Below are positions 1 to 7,791 of a DNA stretch of 64,000 bases, piece after piece. Each line of letters begins with the position of its first letter. The stretch's first letter is position 1. Both the position numbers and the translations under genes were made by a program. The stretch comes from Streptomyces rishiriensis (lineage in GTDB: Bacteria; Actinomycetota; Actinomycetes; Streptomycetales; Streptomycetaceae): positions 3,348,001 to 3,412,000 of the forward strand of contig NZ_JAUSWV010000002.1 in NCBI RefSeq assembly GCF_030815485.1, written 5' to 3'. Under the pieces are notes generated by a model that saw only the letters and a program-made list of their open reading frames with translations, did no database searches and was not told the DNA's origin.

Positions 1-177
1 GGGCGCGCCGGTGATCGTGATGACCGGGGTGCCCTTGTTCTCGCCGAGGACGTTCGCCGTCATGCCCGGCTGCGCCACCGAGAACGGCAGCGGCGCGAAC
101 GCGGCCGTCGCGAGCAGCGCCACGAGCGGCAGAGCGCAGACGGTGAGGGCCTTGGGGCGTGAGAGGCGTGAGAGCAC
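1..177 (-). CDS. PDZ/Lon-like serine protease (YlbL type), N-terminal fragment
   Basis: Only the first 59 codons lie in the window; the gene continues off the left edge. The fragment starts at a GTG (177). It has a short basic N-terminus, one hydrophobic signal-anchor segment (about residues 11-29) and then a stretch reading APLPFSVAQPGMTANVLGE. In YlbL-type proteins, a membrane anchor and a 'Pxx..PG...VLG' stretch precede the PDZ and S16 Lon-like protease domains. The family is membrane-anchored with an extracytoplasmic protease. Family assignment rests on this N-terminus alone, since the PDZ domain and Ser/Lys dyad are outside the window. I see no strong Shine-Dalgarno before the GTG, so the exact start is uncertain. 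Confidence 0.6.
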   Translation of the reverse strand, partial: MLSRLSRPKALTVCALPLVALLATAAFAPLPFSVAQPGMTANVLGENKGTPVITITGAP

Positions 178-317
178 GAGGTCAATCTAACGTGACGACG
201 AGTTCCCGCTCGCGGCTGGATGCGGCGGGATGTCCTCCGGTCGAGCGCGGGGCCCCGGCTCGTCCCCTCACCGTCCGCACCTCGTCCGCACCTCGCCGCT
301 CCGGGGCCCTGGCGGTG

Positions 318-968
318 TCAGCGCAGGGCCTCCGCCACCTCCCGCGCCGCGTCCACGACCCGGGGCCCCACCCGCTCCGGCACCGCGTCGGCCAGCATCA
401 CCACGCCCACGCTGCCTTCGACGCCGGTCACGCCCAGCAGCGGGGCCGCGGCACCGCTCGCGCCGGCCTCCAGCTCGCCGTGCGTCAGCGTGTAGCCGGG
501 TTCGTCCGCCGGACGCGTCGACTTCTGCCGGGCGAAGAGGATGGCCCGGCCGGCGGCTCCCCGGTCCAGCGGATGCCGGAATCCGGCCCGGTAGGCCACG
601 TGGTAGTCCGTCCAGGTCGGCTCGACGACGGCGACGGCGAGCGCCTCCGTCCCGTCCACCAGGGTCAGATGCGCGGTCGCCCCTATGTCCTCGGCCAGCG
701 ACCGCAGCGCGGGCAACGCGGCCTCCCGCACCAGCGGATGCACCTGGCGGCCGAGCCGCAGCACCCCGAGGCCGACCCTGGCTCGCCCGCCCAGGTCACG
801 CCGTACGAGTGCGTGCTGCTCCAGTGTGGCGAGCAACCGGTACACAACGGTCCGGTTGACGCCCAGCTTGTTGGAAAGTTCGGTGACGGTCAGCCCGTGG
901 TCGGTATCGGCCAGCAACTTGAGGACCTTCAGTCCTCGATCGAGCGTCTGGGAGGTCTCCGCGGTCAC
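318..968 (-). CDS. IclR-family transcriptional regulator
   Basis: A 216-residue cytoplasmic DNA-binding regulator. Residues about 5-60 form the IclR winged helix-turn-helix (LTVTELSNKLGVNRTVVYRLL). The rest is the IclR effector-binding domain (DIGATAHLTLVDG, then a GFRHPLDRGAAGRAIL-like stretch). I chose the GTG at 968 because an AAGGAG Shine-Dalgarno lies 8 nt upstream. A second in-frame GTG at 977 overlaps that same ribosome site and is unlikely. It is transcribed on its own; the preceding gene on this strand (helicase) ends about 330 nt upstream. The ligand and targets cannot be read from sequence, and no obvious catabolic operon adjoins it. The family call is firm; the function is not. 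Confidence 0.88.
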   Translation of the reverse strand: MTAETSQTLDRGLKVLKLLADTDHGLTVTELSNKLGVNRTVVYRLLATLEQHALVRRDLGGRARVGLGVLRLGRQVHPLVREAALPALRSLAEDIGATAHLTLVDGTEALAVAVVEPTWTDYHVAYRAGFRHPLDRGAAGRAILFARQKSTRPADEPGYTLTHGELEAGASGAAAPLLGVTGVEGSVGVVMLADAVPERVGPRVVDAAREVAEALR

Positions 969-1297
969 GACGCCCACTCCTTAAGTGGTGAGGCCGGCAA
1001 CCTCCGTCGCGGCGGATGCGTCACCGAGTCCCGTCAGTGACGCGCGTCAGAGGCCGCCGATCGACAGATGGGCCCGGCGTGTCCGGGCCCAGTCGCTTCA
1101 CGGCTGCGCTCCGCGGCGGCGCTGCCACGGGGCGTGTGCGTAGCGGGACAGTAGCGAAGCAGGTTCGCTGAGCGGAAGGCTCCGTCCAGAATCCGGTCAG
1201 TGGCCGGTATGGACTACTTGCATTTATCCCGATACGTACGGAGCGTGACATCGTGGCTCGCGCCCCCGCCGGGCACGGCGGGGGCGACCGGGCGCCG
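969..1297. other. intergenic region, IclR promoter side
   Basis: No convincing gene. It should hold the promoter of the IclR gene. Its right end holds the helicase terminator hairpin (1261-1286). Short ORFs here lack ribosome sites and Streptomyces-like codon bias in a consistent frame. Confidence 0.5.
1261..1286 (-). terminator. hairpin terminator after the SF2 helicase gene
   Basis: A perfect 11-bp inverted repeat (CGCCCCCGCCG / CGGCGGGGGCG) around a 4-nt GGCA loop, 12 nt downstream of the helicase stop. It has no T-run, which is common for GC-rich Streptomyces terminators. Confidence 0.6.
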
Positions 1298-3100
1298 TCA
1301 CTTCATCCGGGTCGCCCACTCCTGCACCTTGGCGATGCGCTGCCGCAGCTGCCCCGCCGTGGCCTCCGCGCTCGGCGGACCGCCGCACACCCGTCGCAGC
1401 TCGGTGTGGATCACCCCGTGCGGCTTGCCGCTCTGGTGGACGTACGCCCCGACCATCGTGTTGAGCTGCTTGCGCAGCTCCATCAGCTCCTTGTGCGAGA
1501 CGACCGGCCGCCGCTCGGCCGGCAGCTCCAGCAGGTCGGCCTCGGTGTCCGGCTTCTTGCGGCTGTGCGCGATCTGCTTGGCCTGCCGCTTCTGGAGCAG
1601 CATCTGCACCTGGTCGGGCTCCAGCAGGCCCGGAATGCCCAGGTAGTCCTGCTCCTCCTCGCTGCCCGGGTGGGCCTGCATGCCGAACTCGGCGCCGTTG
1701 TACATCACCCGGTCGAAGACGGCCTCGGACTCCAGCGCCTCGAAGGCGAACTGCTCCTGCTCGCCGGTGTCCTCGTCCTGCTCCTTGTTCGCCTCGTCCA
1801 TCTCCTGCTCGGACTCGGCGTACGGATCCTCCTCGCCCTCCTTCTTGGGCTTGTCGAGGGCGTGGTCGCGCTCGACCTCCATCTCGTTGGCGAAGGTGAG
1901 CAGATCGGGCACGGTCGGGAGGAAGACGGAGGCGGTCTCGCCGCGCCGCCGGGACCGCACGAAGCGCCCGACGGCCTGCGCGAAGAAGAGGGGTGTGGAG
2001 ATGGTCGTCGCGTAGACCCCGACGGCGAGCCGCGGCACGTCGACGCCTTCCGACACCATGCGCACCGCGACCATCCAGCGGTCGTTGCCGCCGCTGAAGT
2101 CGTCGATACGGCTGGACGCGCCGGTGTCGTCGGACAGGACGAGCGTCGCCTTGGTCCCGGTGATCTCGCGGATCAGCTTGGCGTAGGCGCGGGCCGACTC
2201 CTGGTCGGAGGCGATGACGAGCGCGCCGGCGTCCGGGATCGCCTTCCTGACCTCGGTGAGCCGCTGGTCGGCGGCGCGCAGCACGCTCGGCATCCACTCA
2301 CCGCGCGGGTCCAGCGCCGTACGCCAGGCCTGACTGATCGCGTCCTTGGTCATCGGCTCGCCGAGCCGCGCCGCGATCTCGTCGCCCGCCTTGGTCCGCC
2401 AGCGCATGTTGCCGCTGTAGGAGAGGAAGATGACGGGCCGGACGACCTGGTCGGCGAGCGCGGACCCGTACCCGTAGGTGTAGTCGGCGGCCGACCGCCG
2501 GATCCCGTCGTTGCCCTCCTCGTACGTCACGAAGGGAATGGGGTTGGTGTCGGAGCGGAACGGCGTACCGGTGAGCGCGAGGCGACGGGTCGCGGGTTCG
2601 AAGGCCTCCAGACAGGCCTCGCCCCAGGACTTGGAGTCACCGGCGTGGTGGATCTCGTCGAGGATGACGAGGGTCTTGCGCTGTTCGCTGCGGTTGCGGT
2701 GCAGCATCGGGCGGACGCCGACACCCGCGTACGTCACGGCGACGCCGTGGTAGTCCTTGCTGAGCGGGCCCGCGCTGTACTCGGGGTCCAGCCGGATCCC
2801 TATCCGCGCGGCCGCCTCCGCCCACTGCTTCTTCAGGTGCTCGGTCGGCGCGACCACGGTCACCTGCTGCACGACATGGTGGTGCAGCAGCCAGGAGGCG
2901 AGCGTCAGCGCGAAGGTCGTCTTGCCGGCGCCGGGTGTGGCGACGGCGAGGAAATCGCGCGGCTGCTCCTGGAGGTACTTCTCCATCGCCCCCTGCTGCC
3001 AGGCCCGCAGCTTGCTCGCGGTGCCCCAGGGGGCTCGGCCCGGGAAGGCCGGTGACAGATGGTGGGAGTGGGAGGTGGAGGAAGCGGCGGTGGTAGTCAC
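1298..3100 (-). CDS. SF2 DEAD/DEAH-box ATP-dependent helicase
   Basis: A 600-residue superfamily 2 helicase. Residues 54-61 are Walker A (TPGAGKTT) and 147-151 carry the DEAH-like motif (DEIHH). ALTGTPFRSD near 176 is motif III-like. A helicase C-terminal domain follows, with SEGVDVP and the arginine-finger motif QAVGRFVRSRRRGE near residue 385. A very acidic segment around 410-445 (many E/D, e.g. KKEGEEDPYAESEQE) separates the helicase core from a basic C-terminal tail. It resembles cytoplasmic repair or restriction-type SF2 helicases, but no nuclease domain is visible. Start is GTG with GGAG 4-5 nt upstream. Substrate unknown. Confidence 0.85.
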   Translation of the reverse strand: MTTTAASSTSHSHHLSPAFPGRAPWGTASKLRAWQQGAMEKYLQEQPRDFLAVATPGAGKTTFALTLASWLLHHHVVQQVTVVAPTEHLKKQWAEAAARIGIRLDPEYSAGPLSKDYHGVAVTYAGVGVRPMLHRNRSEQRKTLVILDEIHHAGDSKSWGEACLEAFEPATRRLALTGTPFRSDTNPIPFVTYEEGNDGIRRSAADYTYGYGSALADQVVRPVIFLSYSGNMRWRTKAGDEIAARLGEPMTKDAISQAWRTALDPRGEWMPSVLRAADQRLTEVRKAIPDAGALVIASDQESARAYAKLIREITGTKATLVLSDDTGASSRIDDFSGGNDRWMVAVRMVSEGVDVPRLAVGVYATTISTPLFFAQAVGRFVRSRRRGETASVFLPTVPDLLTFANEMEVERDHALDKPKKEGEEDPYAESEQEMDEANKEQDEDTGEQEQFAFEALESEAVFDRVMYNGAEFGMQAHPGSEEEQDYLGIPGLLEPDQVQMLLQKRQAKQIAHSRKKPDTEADLLELPAERRPVVSHKELMELRKQLNTMVGAYVHQSGKPHGVIHTELRRVCGGPPSAEATAGQLRQRIAKVQEWATRMK

Positions 3101-3337
3101 GGTCTCCGGGTTCGGGGCTCTCGGCTGCGTACGACAACCGGGCCACCCTACCGGCGGCCCGACGCCGTCAACGAGCGAACCAGGCCGGGTCGTGTGCGGG
3201 TGGGACTCAGGTCACAGCGGACGGGCGGCGCCGGTCCGGCGCGCGAAGCGCGGCAACCGGGCCGCGATACCGGGCACGCCGAGGGCGCCCTGACACCCGT
3301 CCGCCACGAACCGCTCGGCCGGTCCGGTCCGGTCCGG

Positions 3338-3371
3338 CCGTGCCATGCCGGTACGGGCCGGTACCGCACGG
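3338..3371 (-). terminator. bulged hairpin after the MFS gene
   Basis: Outer arms CCGTGC / GCACGG and inner arms GGTAC / GTACC, with an asymmetric bulge, ending 2 nt from the MFS stop codon. It looks like an intrinsic terminator, but the pairing is imperfect. Confidence 0.4.
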
Positions 3372-3373
3372 TG

Positions 3374-4909
3374 TCATCGCGATTCCGCCCGCAGCCGCGT
3401 CGTCACCCAGGCACCGAACAGCGCGACGGCCGCCATCGGCAGGAAGACGGCGGCGAAGGCGGCCGGGTGGGAACCGGCGGACGTCCCGGCCGTCGACCCG
3501 GCTGTCGTCGCGTGCGCCACACTGCCGCCGCCGAGCGCCGCGAAGGCGGCACCGCCCGCGGCCAGCAGCAGCACGTTGGACAGTCCGTCCGAGATCTGGA
3601 GGGCGGCGGAGTTGGCCCCGGCCTCCTCGGGCGCGGACAGCTTCAGGAGCAGCACGCTCGAGGCGGCGATCACCAGCCCCATCCCGAGACACCCGAAGCC
3701 CCAGGCGACGGCCACGGTCCAGACGGGCACGGAAGGGACCAGGACCGTGGGCGCGGTGGCGATGGCGGCGGCCGTCAGCACCATCCCGAGCGTCATCAGC
3801 CGCTCCCGGTACGGCTCCGCCCACGGCCGTGACTGCACCCACGACCCCAGCGCCCAGGTCGCCCCGCCGGCCGCCAGCGAGAACCCGGCAAGGGTCGGAC
3901 TCAGCCCCCGCTCCGTCACCAGCATCAGCGGCACGAAGGACTCGGCGGCGATGAAGGACCCCGCGGCCACCCCGCGCAGCAGCACCACGGACGGCAGCCC
4001 GCGGGCCGCCCGCCACGTGCCGCGCGGCAACAGCCCGAGCACGGCGGGCACGAGCAGCGCGACGCCCGCCGCGCCGGGCACGAGGGAGACCGGCCGCAGA
4101 TCCTGGGCGGCGTACTGGAGCAGTCCGGCGCCCAGTGAGATGCCGAGGGCGAGCCGGATCCGCCGCCGGTCGAAGGCGCCCCCGGTCATGCCCTCCACGG
4201 GCCCGCCCGCCCGGCGCCGTATCCGGGGCAGCGCCAGCGCGAGCGGAAGCACCACGAGGGCGGGTATCCCGAGGAAGACCCACCGCCAGCCCAGCCGCTC
4301 GGTCACCGCACCGGCGGCCAGCGGCCCGACCACGGACGGTACGACCCAGCAGGCGGCGAACGCGGCCATGATCGCGGGCCGCAACCGCTCCGGATAGGCC
4401 CGCCCGACGACGACGTACAGGGCGACGATCACCAGCCCCCCGCCGAGCCCCTGCACGGCCCGGCCGAGGATGAACACCCACATGCTCCCGGCGCTGCCCG
4501 AGAGCAGCAGCCCGGCGGCGAAGGCCGCGATGCCGCCGCCCAGCGCCCCGAGCGGCCCGCGCCGGTCCGACCACTGCCCGGCGAACACCATCCCGAACAG
4601 GCTGGTGGTGAAGTACCCGGAGAACGCGAACGCGTACAACGCCACCCCGTCGAGCTCCCGCGCCGCCACCGGCATCGCGGTCCCCACGGCGGTCGCCTCG
4701 AAGGCGATGAGCAGCACCACGGAGACGATCCCGATGGTGAGGGCGCGGTAGGAACGCCCCAGGACGGTCTCGCCGGCCTCGTCGGCCTCGCCGGTCCCGC
4801 CGTCGCGCTCCAGGGCGGCGGAGGAGGAGGACAGGACTTCGTCGGCGACACCGGTGTCGCGGGGTTCGAGGGCAGCCATGGTCGCCAGGGTAAGGTCCAC
4901 AACCGACAT
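3374..4909 (-). CDS. MFS transporter (drug/H+ antiporter-like)
   Basis: A 511-residue integral membrane protein of the major facilitator superfamily. After about 50 hydrophilic residues the hydrophobic segments begin (ALTIGIVSVVLLIAFEATAV). The A-motif-like loop between TM2 and TM3 is visible as GQWSDRRGPLG, and a C-motif-like GPLAAGAVTERLGWRWVF follows TM5, which fits the DHA2 antiporter group. It should export small molecules across the cytoplasmic membrane using the proton gradient; the substrate is unknown. Start chosen at ATG 4909 with AGGGG close upstream; ATG 4879 is an alternative with no better ribosome site. It stands alone, divergent from the tRNA-Cys gene. Confidence 0.85.
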   Translation of the reverse strand: MSVVDLTLATMAALEPRDTGVADEVLSSSSAALERDGGTGEADEAGETVLGRSYRALTIGIVSVVLLIAFEATAVGTAMPVAARELDGVALYAFAFSGYFTTSLFGMVFAGQWSDRRGPLGALGGGIAAFAAGLLLSGSAGSMWVFILGRAVQGLGGGLVIVALYVVVGRAYPERLRPAIMAAFAACWVVPSVVGPLAAGAVTERLGWRWVFLGIPALVVLPLALALPRIRRRAGGPVEGMTGGAFDRRRIRLALGISLGAGLLQYAAQDLRPVSLVPGAAGVALLVPAVLGLLPRGTWRAARGLPSVVLLRGVAAGSFIAAESFVPLMLVTERGLSPTLAGFSLAAGGATWALGSWVQSRPWAEPYRERLMTLGMVLTAAAIATAPTVLVPSVPVWTVAVAWGFGCLGMGLVIAASSVLLLKLSAPEEAGANSAALQISDGLSNVLLLAAGGAAFAALGGGSVAHATTAGSTAGTSAGSHPAAFAAVFLPMAAVALFGAWVTTRLRAESR

Positions 4910-5097
4910 TGGCCCCTGTCGGAAGACGGGTCAGTGCCCGGGACGATGGTCCTACGACCACCGGCCCGCACCCCCGTTTCATGAACGGCGTGTGGCAGTC
5001 CCGTTGCAGCCCCCGCGCCCCCCTTGAGTCCCTTCCCACCCGCCCCGTACGGTCGACCCACCGAGTTCGGACGGGGCGAGAACCCCGCACCCGACCC

Positions 5098-5169
5098 GGC
5101 CGTGTGCCCGAGTGGTTTAGGGACTCGCCTGCAAAGCGAGTTACGTGGGTTCGATTCCCGCCACGGCCT
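5098..5169 (+). tRNA. tRNA-Cys (anticodon GCA)
   Basis: A full 72-nt cloverleaf. Acceptor GGCCGTG pairs with CACGGCC. The anticodon stem CTCGC/GCGAG closes loop CTGCAAA (anticodon GCA, Cys). The T arm contains GGTTCGATTCC and position 73 is T (U73), as expected for cysteine. CCA is not encoded. A strong terminator hairpin follows at 5193-5226. Confidence 0.95.
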
Positions 5170-5192
5170 CAAGTGCCTGACCAGACGAAGTT

Positions 5193-5226
5193 AAAGGGCG
5201 GTCCCCTCCAAGGGGTGCCGCCCTTT
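5193..5226 (+). terminator. terminator after tRNA-Cys
   Basis: Arms AAAGGGCGG / CCGCCCTTT with an inner CCCC / GGGG stem, ending in TTT. It lies 24 nt past the tRNA 3' end. Confidence 0.75.
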
Positions 5227-5579
5227 CGTCGTCCGTCTCAGTTCTCGTCTCAGTTCCGCCCTCCGATAGCTCAAGGCCGAACTGCCCAGTTCGGGGTCCG
5301 CGACCGAGGCCGATCCCAGTTCCGCAGCCACGCCGAAAGATCCTTGCTGGCGTCCCCAGATGACTGCGCGATGGAGCGTATGAGCACCCCAGATGGCCTC
5401 ACTCGCAACAGTTCCCGGCACACTTGCGCGACTTGAGCCATAAGAGATGGAACCTTGAACGATAACTACCGAGATGACACGGCTCGACGCGTCGCATACC
5501 ATGGAATTGCATAAATAGCCAAGCTGAGCCGCATCTTTGATCTAAGACCTGGCCCAGCCTCTCTAAAAGAGGCCAGATC
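5227..5579. other. low-GC gene-poor stretch next to tRNA-Cys
   Basis: No gene I can support. GC content is far below the rest of the window (hand count 93/180 over 5401-5580). Two closely spaced direct copies of GTCTCAGTTC occur near 5232-5253. It may be the remnant of an element integrated at the tRNA, but no integrase or clear att duplication of the tRNA 3' end is visible. It should also carry the promoter of the small secreted protein gene that starts at 5580. Confidence 0.45.
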
Positions 5580-5855
5580 ATGAGAATCAAGCAGTTCTTC
5601 GGATTGATTTTCGGTCTAGTGATGGCAGCGTCTCTGATACTGCTCATCCCATCCACTACGGCCGCAGCGTCCCCAACGGCGTCCGTACCAACGGTTTCAG
5701 CGAAGGCCCCGTGCCCGAGTCCCGCGAAGGATCCCGTTGGGGCCATCCTCTGCACTGCACACAATGAGGGAAAAACGCTGACGAGGCACTACTGTGACGT
5801 CGCGTTCTCATGGAACGCCACACTGCACACAATCTGCTACCGACTCGTTGGCTGA
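5580..5855 (+). CDS. small secreted cysteine-containing protein, unknown function
   Basis: A 91-residue protein I do not recognise. It has a Sec-type signal peptide (basic MRIK, a hydrophobic core to about residue 23, small residues before about residue 30). The mature part is about 60 residues with four cysteines (45, 58, 72, 86), enough for two disulfides. The ATG has a GAGG ribosome site 7 nt upstream. Base composition is unusual for this genome (about 45-53% GC locally) and it sits just downstream of tRNA-Cys, so horizontal acquisition is plausible. No neighbour suggests a function. Small secreted toxins, inhibitors or surface peptides would all fit. Confidence 0.6.
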   Translation: MRIKQFFGLIFGLVMAASLILLIPSTTAAASPTASVPTVSAKAPCPSPAKDPVGAILCTAHNEGKTLTRHYCDVAFSWNATLHTICYRLVG

Positions 5856-6040
5856 CTACGTTGCCAACGGGCTTCAGCAGCTAGGCCTTTACGAATCTCG
5901 GGCGGCCTGCTGGTTACAGCGCCACCCGAGACGGGCTCGGAACTAGGCCACAGTTGGCCAGCCAGCGCTTACCGGCTGACACCTGCTCCTCCACCCGCGC
6001 TTTGCGGTGGACGCAGTAGATCAATGAGTTGTTCTGAACG

Positions 6041-6084
6041 GAACGAGAGGGCGGCACTCCTTCGGGGGTGCCGCCCTTCTGTTC
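6041..6084 (-). terminator. terminator after the InlB-repeat-like secreted protein gene
   Basis: GGGCGGCAC / GTGCCGCCC arms around a TCCTTCGGGG loop with partly paired flanks, ending 1 nt from the stop codon at 6086. The core sequence resembles the tRNA terminator at 5193-5226. Confidence 0.6.
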
Positions 6085-6085
6085 G

Positions 6086-6496
6086 TCAGCCCGCGGAGCA
6101 GAGGCCGCCGTCCGGGCAGAACATCACCCAGGTGAAGTTGTAGCCGGTCCGGATGGTGACGGGGTTCGGCGTGGGGCCGTCGTTGAGGTAGGAACCCGAG
6201 TCCGGTGTGGCCGTGAAGGTCACCCTCGTTCCGATCTCGAAGCTCGCGGTGCAGTTGCCGGTCGGGTACGGCTGCGGTTCCGGGTCGGCCGCGTACGGAT
6301 CCCAGGCCGTCTGGTGGCAGTTGATCCCGGCGGGCGTGCTGGTGATGGTGCCGCCGCCCCAGCCGTCGCTGACCCATGCGGACAGTTGGGCGGTGGACTG
6401 GGCCTGAACCGGTGCGACGGAGGCGATCGCGGCGGCCGTGGCGAGTGCGGTGACGATTCCCGTCGCGCGCCAGGCGCCCTTTCTGTTCTTCCTCAT
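6086..6496 (-). CDS. secreted protein with InlB B-repeat-like domain
   Basis: A 136-residue secreted protein. The signal peptide covers residues 1-32 (MRKNRK, hydrophobic core, AQA cleavage site). The mature part reads GTITSTPAGINC ... CTASFEIGTRVTFTATPDSGS. This resembles the bacterial 'divergent InlB B-repeat' pattern, in which a Cys pair (60, 82) brackets the loop; two more cysteines are at 127 and 133. ATG 6496 is preferred over an upstream ATG at 6520 because GAGGAG lies 8 nt before it. Such modules are usually part of cell-surface or exported proteins; a single copy on its own suggests a small extracellular binding protein. Role unknown. Confidence 0.7.
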   Translation of the reverse strand: MRKNRKGAWRATGIVTALATAAAIASVAPVQAQSTAQLSAWVSDGWGGGTITSTPAGINCHQTAWDPYAADPEPQPYPTGNCTASFEIGTRVTFTATPDSGSYLNDGPTPNPVTIRTGYNFTWVMFCPDGGLCSAG

Positions 6497-6563
6497 GGAA
6501 GGCTCCTCGGATCGAACCATGCCGACCCCCTACGACCAGCCTATTCGCCACCTCGACAGCGTG

Positions 6564-7619
6564 CTACGGGAGCGGGCGGCCGACCGTGTGGCCTCCGATC
6601 CACCGGGTCAGACCGGTGAGGTGACCAGGCGCCGGGCGGGTCCCGATGGCCGTGTGGATGCGGTGGTCGGCGTCGGGGAACACCTCTGTGGTCAGCGTTG
6701 CCCGGGGGTGGCGGCCGGGGCCGCAGGCCGCGGTGGCGAACCGGTGGATGCTCTCGGCGACGGGTACCAGCGGGTCCGCGCCGCCGAAGACCGCCAGGTG
6801 GGGGCAGCGCAGACGCGGCGTGTCCGAGAGCGGATCATGGTCCTGCTTGCGTTTGAGGAACTCCCAGAGGCGCTCGTCCACGCCGGCCCAGTAGTCGCCC
6901 AACCAGGCCGCCCGGCCCGCGGATTCGACCAGACGCGCCGCCTCCGCGAAGTCCGCGTCCCTGCGGCCCACTTCGACGAGGCGGTCGAAAAGGGCCAGGG
7001 AACCGTCGATGTCGACGTCCGGCCGTGCTCGTCGCCGCTCACGCAGGGCGCGGGACAGCGCGTGGCGTTCCTGGGCTGCCGGAGTCACCCCCGGACAACT
7101 GTTGGTGATCACCCAGGACGGGCCGTCCCGGGCAGTGGTGGCCGCGCGCAGCACGACCCAGCCGCCCTCGCTGTGGCCGAACAGGCCCACCGCCTCCGGC
7201 CGTACGCCGGGTTGCGCGCGGAGGAAGTCCAGCGCGGCGACCGCGTCGGCCGCCAGGTCGTCCAGGGTCGCGTCGCGCCACTCGCCGGACGATCCGCCGA
7301 CACCGCGCTTGTCGTAGGACAACACGGCGAGACCGGCGTCCACGAGGTGTCTGCGGATCGGCGGAAAGTACGTGTCGTTGTGCCGGTCCGACGGCCCGGA
7401 CCCACCGACCATGACCACACCCGCCGAGGCACAGCCGGCCGGCGACGCGCCCGCCGTGATCAGGCCTGCCGTGGTCCCGTCCGCCGTAGCCGCGTCGGCG
7501 GCGGTTGCACCCCTCAGGAACACGTCCGCCCCAGCGACGCCCGGCACCGTCAGTGAGCCGGCCAGACGCACCGGCCCACTCGGGAAAGCGACCTCACGTG
7601 GGACCGGATCCCCCGGCAT
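6564..7619 (-). CDS. alpha/beta hydrolase (dienelactone hydrolase / acyl-peptidase-like)
   Basis: A 351-residue predicted cytoplasmic hydrolase. The nucleophile elbow is GLFGHSEGGW (Ser in GHSEG), the oxyanion region is VVMVGGSGPSDRH, and the acid and His lie in VFGGADPLVP and PDADHRIH. YDKRGVGGSSG is typical of S9-like esterases and acylpeptidases. About 45 Ala/Thr-rich residues are inserted before the GGSGPSDR strand (ATAADAATADGTTAG). ATG 7619 is chosen because GAGGAGG precedes it; the open frame extends upstream to 7670 without a better site. Divergent from the secreted nuclease gene. Substrate not deducible. Confidence 0.8.
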   Translation of the reverse strand: MPGDPVPREVAFPSGPVRLAGSLTVPGVAGADVFLRGATAADAATADGTTAGLITAGASPAGCASAGVVMVGGSGPSDRHNDTYFPPIRRHLVDAGLAVLSYDKRGVGGSSGEWRDATLDDLAADAVAALDFLRAQPGVRPEAVGLFGHSEGGWVVLRAATTARDGPSWVITNSCPGVTPAAQERHALSRALRERRRARPDVDIDGSLALFDRLVEVGRRDADFAEAARLVESAGRAAWLGDYWAGVDERLWEFLKRKQDHDPLSDTPRLRCPHLAVFGGADPLVPVAESIHRFATAACGPGRHPRATLTTEVFPDADHRIHTAIGTRPAPGHLTGLTRWIGGHTVGRPLP

Positions 7620-7791
7620 CGGGCCCTCCTCCTCGTCGCGGCGGCGCGAACTCCCCCACACGGGCAACACACCTTTCCGTTCCCCCGATTTAACCTACGA
7701 CCCCTTAACAAGTCCCTCTCTACGCGCGTAACTTGAGCCGACTCCCCCACACCGTCATCGGCCGTACACGACGTACGAGGAGACCCCCAGC

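Noticed and set aside
1021..1251. 76-codon gene on the - strand between IclR and helicase genes
   Set aside because: No ribosome site, no domain, unbiased composition; probably chance.
1253..3055. 600-codon open frame on the + strand opposite the helicase
   Set aside because: It is antisense to a clear helicase; its translation is low-complexity (strings of GVGVR, LLLL), as expected from GC-rich shadow frames.
5191..5502. 103-codon frame on the - strand after tRNA-Cys, considered as an integrase remnant
   Set aside because: No tyrosine-recombinase motif and it overlaps the tRNA terminator.
7680..7791. PHO box before the secreted nuclease
   Set aside because: GTTAA-like bits occur on the minus strand, but they do not form the required 11-bp direct repeats.
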